This document shows positions 56,481 to 64,000 of a DNA stretch of 64,000 bases, in pieces. Source of the stretch: Megascapheus bottae (lineage: Eukaryota; Chordata; Mammalia; Rodentia; Geomyidae). The translations under genes and the position numbers were made by a program. The stretch's first letter is position 1; every line of letters begins with the position of its first letter. Below the pieces are notes generated by a model. The model was not told the DNA's origin. It ran no database searches and was given only the letters and a program-made list of their open reading frames with translations. Where the stretch lies: NCBI GenBank assembly GCA_024803745.1, contig JANJXV010000187.1:1676501-1740500 (forward strand). Reading direction: 5' to 3'.

Positions 56481-56749
56481 CCAACAGCCTTCATTTCAAA
56501 CAGCAGATAGGATACACGGAAAGACTGTAAACCCCACCCCGCTCATCTCTTTCTCAATTCTCCATGACGGCCTGGGCACCTCTGCAAGGTAACCTTGTCC
56601 CAACTACTGCACATGTGAGGACCTTGGGTGCTGGCAACACTAGGAGCTCAACAATCAAGAAGGCCCCCACTCTGCTTTGGTCTGTCTGCACAAGACCACA
56701 GATAGACTCTACATGCCTGTGTTTCCCTTCAGGCCACTACTTAGAAATG

Positions 56750-57019
56750 GGAGGAGGGAGGAGGAAAGGGAGGAGGAGGGAGGAGGAAGAAGGAGGGAAG
56801 AGGAAGAAGGAGGAAGACGGAGGAAGAAGGAGGGAGGAGGAGGAAGGAGGGAGGGGGAGGGGGAGGGGAGGGAGGGGGAAAGGAGGAAAGAGGGAGGGGG
56901 AGGAAGGAGGGAGGGGGAGGAAAGAGGGAGGGGGAGGGGGGAGGAGGAGGGAGGGGGGGGGAGGAAGGGGGAGGGGGAGGAGGAGGGAGGGGGAGGAGGA
57001 GGGGAGAGGAGGAGGAGGA
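56750..57019. repeat. 270-bp G-rich polypurine tract
   Basis: The + strand is all purine except C at 56818, giving 201 uninterrupted purines at 56819-57019. It is dominated by GGGGGAGG, GGAGGAGG and GGAAGG words with several runs of 4-9 G. It produces apparent frames of 100-190 codons in multiple registers on both strands; all are low-complexity artefacts. Confidence 0.97.
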
Positions 57020-57249
57020 CAAGGACCACGACAACAACAACAAAGAAGGAAGGAGAGATAGGTAGAGGGAGAAGAAAGAGAAGGAAGATGAGAGGGATGG
57101 TGGGAGAGAAAGAATTGGCCCTATTTGAGATGTGTATTCACCCCTGTCGTTGGGAGGTAGGTCTAGTTCCAGAAGAAATAGATACCCAAACACAGTCTCA
57201 AAAGGGATTCATCATAAGCCAAAACTATATTGCAATTTTTTTTTATCTC

Positions 57250-57372
57250 TTCTACTGAGAACGATGAAAGGACTGACGCTGATCAAGATGCATGTGCTCA
57301 TAAACTGACATGTGGAAGTGAAACTCCTTTGTACAACGAGTGAAAGATTATAATAAAGTTACAATAAAAATA
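57250..57372 (+). repeat. Old L1 3'-end-like fragment
   Basis: GACTGACGCTGATCAAGATG, CTCATAAACTGACATGTGGA, CTTTGTACAACGAGTGAAAG and TAATAAAGTTACAATAAAAA. The order and spacing match 24845-24980. Confidence 0.5.
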
Positions 57373-57564
57373 TAACGGCTACAAATATGTATTTAAATCA
57401 CGCAATTTTTTTAGTGTAGGCAAATCAACTGTTGACTGAAATATTAGGTGGTAAATGGCTGACATTAAGTGTGAGCTCTGACACGGCCAATGCTACTAAA
57501 CAGTAAATTCTATCTGACGCCGAGTGACTCCAGGTTGTGCCTTTTGCCTCAATCCAAGTGTTTT

Positions 57565-57780
57565 CTATGAGTTGGGCATGATCTTGCACACCTGTAAGCC
57601 CAGAACTTGAGAGGCTGAGGCAGAGAACCTCAAATTCACTGTCTCAAAAGACACAAAAGGACAGCAAGCAAACATTATTTTCTGTACCACACTCTGTTCT
57701 CAATTTCTCAAATTCTTGATCTAAATTTAAAACATTTGCCTAGGTCTTGAGTTGAGCTCTCAACACCAAAAAAAAAAATG
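57565..57780 (+). repeat. B1-like SINE, old
   Basis: GTTGGGCATGATCTTGCACA, CCTGTAAGCCCAGAACTTGA and GAGGCTGAGGCAGAGAACCT are a standard B1/7SL head. The rest is diverged and ends in GAGCTCTCAACACC plus an 11-A tail. Confidence 0.65.
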
Positions 57781-58259
57781 AAAACAAGAAGAAAACCCTG
57801 ATAATCATTCCATATTTTTAAAAAATCTATCTTTGTGGCCTTCAAGTCCCTCAGGTCAGCCTTGTACAGAAAACAGCAGAGGAATGGGTAGCAAAAGACT
57901 GAAGGTTACCCCAAAACTACTTCCCTGGATGCTCTTTACAGGCAGGGGATGGCATTGCTTTTCAGTTGCCAAAGCACATTTCCAACATACCAGACACTGG
58001 TGAGTCACCTCATAGTTCCTGTGGTTTAGGCCCAGCTTACCTGGTCTGCAGCTTGTGGACCCCGTGTCCAGACAGCCGCGTGACTGGAGAAGAGTCTGCT
58101 GCTGCAGAGACATCATCCCCTTGATGGCTGGCTGATGGAGTTCACTTTGAGGCTGCATGACGAAGGGAAAGGCCAGAGACGTGAGGTACCCCCAACCCTT
58201 CAGCCACTCTTCTTCCATCTAGAAATGCAAGGGCGTTGTCATGTAAAAGGGCAGGGCTT

Positions 58260-58745
58260 ACAGACTGCCTTGCAGCTGTGAAAAAAAAAATCAACATGAG
58301 GGCGAAAGGCTTTGAAACCCAGCCATCAAACAGCAACTTCCCTGTTCCTGGAGATCTGTAGGAGAGCTCTTTCTTGGGGTGCACCTGTAGAACCTTCGAG
58401 TCTAATCTAAAATACCCTGTCAAGAAGAAGCTGAGGAGCAAGCACAGCCCAGGTAGAAGAGAAGAAGCATGCCGCCATCAGCGGGCTTCGCAGTGGATCA
58501 GAACTCTTTAACCCTTGCACCTGGACTGGGACCAGGTGGGGTTGATTCTACCAAGACTCTGCTTGTAAACAACCCACACCTCTAGTTCCCCTGCCCTGGC
58601 CAATCAGATGAAAAAGCCATCACTCCTGGCCAATGGACAGACAGGTCTTTTGGTATGCTCTTGTCTCCAACCTTCAATAAAGCCATTGTTTTTCTTTTCA
58701 AAGAGCATGTGGGGCCTGTGACCTTCACATGGTCACGAATTCCAT
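58260..58745 (+). repeat. LTR-like block
   Basis: GGCCAATCAGATGAAAAAGC and CTGGCCAATGGACAG (two CCAAT boxes) lie upstream of CAATAAAGCCATTG (polyadenylation-type signal) and GTGGGGCCTGTGACC. The arrangement is that of a U3-R-U5 LTR of about 450-490 bp, but the ends are uncertain and no family is named. It lies 3' of candidate exon D on the other strand. Confidence 0.4.
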
Positions 58746-58769
58746 CCTTGCACCCTTCCGTTACTTGAA

Positions 58770-58870
58770 GCTTCTCTCCCTCCCTCTCTCTTGTTCCTCT
58801 CTCTCGCCCCCGTCCTGTTCCCCCTCCATTTTTCTATTTCATTCTCTCTCTACTGAAGTTATCCTGTGTC
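58770..58870. repeat. CT-rich low-complexity tract
   Basis: CTCTCCCTCCCTCTCTCTTG and following C/T-rich sequence, immediately downstream of the LTR-like block. Confidence 0.7.
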
Positions 58871-59153
58871 GTCTCTCCCCTCTGTAGTAAATCTCTCTCT
58901 ACTTCCTACTATACTCTTTTAAGGACCCCTTGGTTGGCTACATAGGAGCTAGTTTTTGTTTGGAGAGTAAGCTTAAGGAATTATCTAATATTCTCCTGTG
59001 TGTGTTGTGTTGTGTGTTGAGACTTGAACTCAGGCTTGGGCACTGTCCCTAAGCTTTTTCCTTTTTTTTTTTTTTTGCTCAAGGCTAATGCTCTACCACT
59101 TGAGCCACAGATCTACTTTTGGCTTTTTTTTTCAGTAGTTAATTGGAAATAAG

Positions 59154-59583
59154 AGTGTCAGGTACGGGGCCGGGAGTTTGGCCTACCGGTAGAGTGCTTG
59201 CCTAGCATGCATGAAGACCCAGGTTCGATTCCTCAGTAATACATACATAGAAAAAAGCTGGAAGTGGTGCTGTAACTCAAGTGGTAGAGCACTAGCCTTG
59301 AGAAAAAGACTAAGGATGGGCCAGGAGTTTGGCCTAGTGGTTAAAGTGCTTGCCTAGCATGCATGAAGACCCGGGTTCAGTTCCTCGGTACCACATATAG
59401 AAAAAAGCCGAAGTGGTGCTGAGGCTCAAGTGGTAGAGCTCTAGCCTTGAGAAAGTCCAAGGACAGTGCTCAGGCCCTGAGCTCAAGCCCAGGACTGGCA
59501 AAAAAAAAAGAGAAAAAGACTAAGGACAGTGCTCAGTCCCTGAGTTCAAGCCCCATGACTGGCAAAAAAAAAGTCTCAGGTAC
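59154..59583 (+). mobile_element. Middle IDL-Geo SINE of the nest (interrupted)
   Basis: Its target duplication AGTGTCAGGTAC / AGTCTCAGGTAC (59154-59165 and 59572-59583) lies within the outer SINE. The 5' part, 59166-59316, has the 'GGTAGAG' head and B box GGTTCGATTCC. The 3' part resumes at 59527 (CAGTGCTCAGTCCCTGAGTT) and ends in an A-tail. Confidence 0.92.
59301..59526 (+). mobile_element. Inner IDL-Geo SINE of the nest, perfect 16-bp target duplication
   Basis: AGAAAAAGACTAAGGA lies at 59301-59316 and 59511-59526. The body, 59317-59510, is a full copy with the 'GGTTAAAG' head and TGCTGAGGCTCAAGTGGTAG arm. Two small deletions are visible (ACATATAG for ACATACATAG; GCCGAAG for GCCGGAAG). 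Confidence 0.95.
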
Positions 59584-59650
59584 TTTCTGCCCAGGATGGT
59601 TTTGAACCATAAGCTACCTGCTGAATTACAGAATGCATACCTGTCCAACG

Positions 59651-60906
59651 GGCCCGTTAGACTACCTTCTTTCTACATCAGAAAGAAATGTCCCACAAAC
59701 ATCCTTGGAATGGAAGTGATGGTTTCTGGGTCCATCTTGAGTCTTGGTACAGGACACCAGTAAAGAGAGGAAAATAGGAAAAGACTCTTGTTCCACATCA
59801 CTGAACCTAAATAGAGTTCATGCTGTAGGGACATTAAAATTCTTGTCCTTTTCTTTTCCCCCTCAAGCCTTTTATGACTTCTGATTTCCCATCTGAGCGA
59901 GATGATGAAGAAGAAGCCTCCTATAAAGACAAGAGCGGGCAGAGACAAAGCAAGCCCTGAAACTTCTGGGATACACATAAATGCCGGGTGCCTAAGGATG
60001 TTTAAATTTCAGACAACCAACGATTCTTTTTTTTTTCTTTGAGGGCAAGTAGGATCTAAATATTGCATGAAACAGACTTCTTTTGGCAAAATGATTCACA
60101 GTCTATCTACAGTTCAGATCTAACCGGGTATCTTGCACCTTACCTGACATCTCTGCTCTTTTCCTCCATTCGCACCCAGCTGCCAGGTGTGCCAGGGTCT
60201 AGACAGCATCTCAGCTGATGCTGACTCGACTGCAGAGACCATGCCCCGAACCACAGGCCAGACCACGGTGGTTCCGTTGACACTGCGTCCTGACACACAA
60301 TCACCTTGGGTTGTCCATTTCTCAGTGTGTGAAGAGCAGGCATCGAGGGGAACCATCAACCAGCAATCCACCTCATAGACATTGTAGCCCTCCTCTTCCT
60401 GGGGACCCTGGAGAAAGCAGTGATCTGAATGAGTTCTGAGCAGACTCCCACAGGGGACAGGGACCTGCTTGGATGGTAGAAGGCAACCCTAGGGTCCTTA
60501 TGAGAATACTAATGTCCTCAGACCCCTGCCAAATGAAATCACATGGTGGAGGGTGGGGGACAGGGGCTGGGTGTCTGGCTGGCCTCAACACCTGTGCGGA
60601 AATAGCAGCAATTCTTCAGGACCTGGAATCCAACTGGAGAGTATGATGAGAGATTGCCTTCAGCAATATAGTGGATTCTAAGACACTGGACCAGCAGCGA
60701 CATCTCCGGCTACTTGATTCCCCAAGCATGGCCTTGCTTCCTCTGTTCCTCACCTTTAGATTTCTTTTCTGCCTAATGCCATCAGCCACCTTTTCTGTCG
60801 TCTCTTGTGCCACAGAAACTCCGGCTGCTACACTTCTGCAGGGAAAGAATGAATTAAATTATATTACATTGGAGTTTTAGAGAACTTTTGTTTTGTCAGA
60901 AGTCTA
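59651..60906. other. Unique sequence holding candidate minus-strand exons
   Basis: No interspersed repeat is recognised. Three segments with good splice-site context and compatible reading frames lie on the minus strand (60835-60754, 60407-60144, 59920-59834); see findings. Whether they belong to a gene is unknown. Confidence 0.3.
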
Positions 60907-61077
60907 GCTTTGTTGGTTTTTTTTTTGTTTGTGTGTGTGTGTGTTGTTGTTGTTTTTAAAATGAAGTCTAGAGAAACATTACCAACCCACATAAGTTTCT
61001 TGTTCTCCAGAGCTGACGACACAGATAATGAAGCCTAATGTTGATAATGATTGTTCTAGACAAAAGATAGCAGGGAG
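60907..61077. other. T/TG-rich stretch and unassigned sequence
   Basis: TTTTTTTTTGTTTGTGTGTG TGTG followed by TTGTTGTTG at 60918-60957; nothing else recognised. Confidence 0.4.
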
Positions 61078-61122
61078 GATGGAGGGAGGGAGGAAGAGAG
61101 AGAGAGAGAGAAAGAGAGAGAG
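61078..61122. repeat. GA-rich microsatellite
   Basis: GGAGGGAGGGAGG then (GA)n with one AAAG interruption. Confidence 0.9.
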
Positions 61123-62387
61123 AATCATAATATTTTTAAAAAGTATGTCATGGGTTGCATTCATTTGGACACAAATAAGAAACCAGGCAGATACCAGGAG
61201 ACCAGACTGAGTATTTTAAGTTTGTCATGCTTGAATAACGGATTATTGTGTGCAGGCTGATGATGGAATAATTCCACCAATCCCAACACTCTCCCCACCA
61301 CCACCAGAAAAAAAAATCATGCACTTTTCCCCTGCTGCCAAATACACAAAGAAAGCAGGACACCAGAATGAAATCTGTGCCGTAGGGAAGGAGTCCATTT
61401 CCTTCTCCTCTTGGGACTTCTCAGCAGGTAAATATTGATTACATTTTCCCAGTACCTCGAGCCATTATTTCTGATATGGCCACCTGCTCCCAGATATGAA
61501 TTCCACATACCCACCCTCTGCCCCTCCCCCAAGGTCTCCATAAGGATAGCACATCAACTGAGGAGAAAATTCTTTTTTTCTCCTGAAGAAGCTTGGCAAG
61601 AAAGACCTCTAATTAGGAGCATTTAATCCCTGTCTCTAATACTTGTTTCCTCAGAAAATGACAACACGTGTCCACCCCGCAGATCGTTCTTCACCTCACA
61701 CCACACCTGACGTTTGACAAGACAGGGACACCAGGCGAGGCCCAGAAGGTAGGACCAGGCTGGAAGACAACAGTGTCAGAGGCCTGGCACTTTTTGGTTC
61801 TCAGATGAATTATTGATGTCGCCTCAGGGATTTGTGGAGCGGCAGCGGTGGCAGGGGTGAGGAGACGGCTGGTGGTTTGTCCTGGAATTGGCACAAGGGC
61901 TGGTAATTAAGCCTGCTGACACTTCCAGGGTACCAATACTACTGCCAGCTGGCTGTCAAGTGCCCACCGTCTGATCCTGCCATCCACAGGAATACATTGT
62001 GGGCAAGATTTATGCACGGCCGTCTGTGGACGTCTGTCTCCTGACACTAGCTCTGTGGTCATGAGGGGGTGGGAGTGTTGGCTGTGTATGGCCTCAGCGA
62101 ACCCTCCAGCTGCTGAGTCTAAGTGCTAGCCCAGCTTCCAAGAGCATGTAGTAAAATTCCACTGCAGAAGGCAGGCCATGGAAGAAATGGTTCTGCTCTA
62201 GGTTGGGTTCCACTCAGCACCATAGAGCCAGCACCCTAGAATTACTCCACACCTGCAAGGCTGCATTTATCCACTAGCTCCATCTGCTGCTGGGTGACTT
62301 CCAGGGACGTTCACTCTGGACGCTGCCAGCTCGTCCTTCACCCTGAGCATCTGCCTGCAGGACAGAAGAGCCCTCAAGAAGACAGCT
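61123..62387. other. Unassigned unique sequence
   Basis: No repeat is recognised. 61890-62035 has a higher GC and CpG content and lacks repeat character. Frames of 60-74 codons only. Confidence 0.35.
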
Positions 62388-62545
62388 GCCTAGTGGTAGA
62401 GTGCTTGCCTAGCATGCATGAAGCCCTGGGTTTGATTCCACATACATAGAAAAGGCCAGAAATGGTGCTATGACTCAAGTGGTAGAGCATTAGCCTTGAG
62501 AAAGCTCAAGGACAATGCCCAGGCCCAGGACTGGCCAAAAAAAAA
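62388..62545 (+). mobile_element. IDL-Geo SINE, 5'-truncated
   Basis: It starts inside the A box (GCCTAGTGGTAGAGTGCTTG). The B-box zone GGTTTGATTCCACATACATA has lost 'TCAGTACC'. The right arm has GTGCTATGACTCAAGTGGTA and GCCCAGGCCCAGGACTGGCC plus A-tail. Confidence 0.85.
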
Positions 62546-63011
62546 GAAAACTAAAAAAGGAACCAATAGCCAACACTAGGTGACTGTGATTAGTTAAGCA
62601 TGCTCTATGCATCCATCCAATGAAATACAACTCAGTCAAGAAGACTGAGTATATATGTGCAAGCATTGAAGAAAAGTTATTGATTTGAAAAAATAGATCA
62701 CAAAGTTGTATATTCCATACTATGATTATGTCCAGTGGGGTTTCAAATATATTGAGGGGGATGCTATTCCTGTGTCATTTCATTTTCTCACCTCTAATTT
62801 TATAAAAGGTTCAATTCTGGGGTTTAAGAAACTCAATAACACAATGAATTCTCTTTTCAGTACCATGAATTACCTTTTCACTTGGATTGCAAGAAAGACA
62901 CTCATATAACTGAGATTGACCTCAGGAGAGCAGAGAGAAAGGGAGAATTGATGACTGGTTTTTCCTCCCCTGCCCTTGCCTATTTGTTTACTTTGTTATT
63001 TGTTTCTTTAT
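62546..63011. other. Non-coding stretch, possible old L1 scrap
   Basis: GCATCCATCCAATGAAATAC AACTCAG at 62610-62637 resembles the L1 'caatggaatattattcagcc' segment. The rest is not assigned. Confidence 0.35.
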
Positions 63012-63215
63012 TTAGAACCAGGGTTTAAACTCAGGGCCTTGGACTCACTTCACTTGCTTGTTTGACTGACACTCCAACTCAAGCTAAGCCTCCAGCCTGA
63101 CTTCTTCCTGAATATTTTGAAGATGGAGTCTCACGGGCTTTTTAGTCTGGATTGGGCTCATAACACAATCCTCTGAGTTCAGCCTCCTGAGTAAGCGCGA
63201 GCTGCCAGTAGCCAA
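63012..63215 (-). repeat. B1-headed SINE, diverged
   Basis: GGTTTAAACTCAGGGCCTTG, CAACTCAAGCTAAGCCTCCA, GATGGAGTCTCACGGGCTTT and CAGCCTCCTGAGTAAGCGCG follow the reverse family order. Confidence 0.65.
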
Positions 63216-64000
63216 CTGGTTCTTTCTTTGCACTGTTTCTCCCCTCTGACCTTGGCTTTTTTTGTTTGGATGGACCCCTCCATCTTGCCACCCTCCACCA
63301 CGCTCACCCCCAATTCTGTGTAATTTCCAATTTCATTCAGAAAGGAAAGCCAGGATGTCAAACTTCAAACTAAGAGGTGCTCTATGTTTCACACTCATTG
63401 ATAATCTTTCCCAGTGTACAGTTCATTTGAGGCACCCCAATTCCTTTCCTCTGGTCTGCTGTCAGCTCTGTCCTGAAGAGTTAACGCTCTTTTTGAAATA
63501 GAGTCCAAGAGAGTTGGGCCCAAAAGAAGATAAGCATATGTTTGTGCAAGCTGGAAAATTGTCCTATATGGAACAGAGTCAAAATAAATCAATAAAAGCA
63601 GTTTCGGGCAGGCACGACAGAGAAAAAAACTGTTAATTACTAGTATTACCATTGATAGCTATTCATTTGAGACTTTTGTTCAGTAAAGGCAATTGTTTGC
63701 TCCTGTTATATAACCAAAATCAAGAGAATTTACAAAGAACGAGAGAGGGGGAAAAATCTTCTCAGCTGAAACTCAGACAAAAGGCTTGAAGGGAAAATGA
63801 GACAAGCGATATTTTCTGGGGATTTACTGAGACAAATCAGCTCAGAAAAGACACAAACCTGTTCGTTTCATCCCAACACCATCCATTCTCGTCTGGTTTT
63901 ATTCCTTGCATATAAATTTCAAGTTTGAAAGGACCCAGATATAGAACCTTTTAAGATACTTCTCCACATTGAAAAGATTTCCTCCTTCTCAAAAGGGATT
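63216..64000. other. Non-coding stretch, nothing assigned
   Basis: No repeat or exon recognised to the window edge. Confidence 0.35.

Larger units (their letters stand above)
59016..59650 (-). repeat. Outer B1-headed SINE of a three-deep nest (split)
   Basis: The right-arm half (GAGACTTGAACTCAGGCTTG, CTCAAGGCTAATGCTCTACC, GTTAATTGGAAATAAGAGTG) is at 59016-59165. The head half (CAGGTACTTTCTGCCCAGGA, TGGTTTTGAACCATAAGC) resumes at 59584. The two halves are separated by the IDL-Geo insertion at 59166-59571. A T-run of 16 interrupts the right arm. Confidence 0.82.

Noticed and set aside
56564..57258. Frames of 100-193 codons on both strands
   Set aside because: They are translations of a polypurine tract (Gly/Arg/Glu/Lys or Ser/Pro/Leu only) and are open in several registers at once.
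59673..59978. 101-codon minus-strand frame resembling a transmembrane segment plus basic tail
   Set aside because: The hydrophobic part is encoded by a pyrimidine-rich stretch that is better read as a splice acceptor; no receptor family match is recognised.

Overview
The window is mammalian nuclear DNA, most probably from a geomyoid rodent (kangaroo rat, pocket mouse or pocket gopher group). The main evidence is about a dozen copies, on both strands, of a dimeric SINE. Its left half is tRNA-like, with a Pol III B box (GGTTCGATTCC). Its right half is a non-tRNA unit containing CTCAAGTGGTAGAGC and GCTCAGGCCCTGAG. This layout matches the IDL-Geo family, which is reported only from Geomyoidea. 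A second, more diverged SINE has a 7SL/B1-like head (GGCTCACGCCTGTMATCC) joined to a relative of the same right half, and it is more numerous here. L1, MIR and LTR relics complete the picture. The species cannot be determined from this sequence.

I found no protein-coding gene I could recognise, and no tRNA, rRNA, snRNA or CRISPR. Long open frames fall into three groups: low-complexity tracts open in several frames, antisense readings of SINEs or L1, and a few unrecognised 100-180 codon frames. The window reads as a gene desert or the inside of a very large intron. The only gene-like signals are unproven candidate exons on the minus strand between 58.0 and 60.9 kb.

Layout. 0-11 kb: mostly unique sequence with MIR relics, one B1-like SINE, (CA)n runs and a minus-strand IDL-Geo copy. 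11-23 kb: a very short L1 3' end with perfect target-site duplications, a GGAAA-type purine tract abutting an old SINE, an LTR-like block at 18.9-19.5 kb and a young IDL-Geo copy. 23-31 kb: MIRs and several SINEs. 31-41 kb: a 220-bp purine tract, an L1 ORF2 fragment at 34.5-35.0 kb, a CT/TCTG tract, a four-motif tetranucleotide array, and a roughly 1-kb 5'-truncated L1 (40.1-41.1 kb) retaining the ORF2 C-terminus and 3' UTR. 41-49 kb: dense SINEs, a monomeric tRNA-type SINE and an ERVL-like LTR. 49-57 kb: AT-rich sequence, SINEs with GA-rich tails, another LTR-like repeat, an old L1 3' end and a 270-bp polypurine tract. 57-64 kb: a three-deep SINE nest at 59.0-59.65 kb, an LTR-like block and the candidate exons.

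Retroposition explains most of the recognisable structure. Seven insertions keep perfect or near-perfect flanking duplications. Their nesting lets two SINE subfamilies be ordered in time, and several microsatellites sit exactly at SINE tails.
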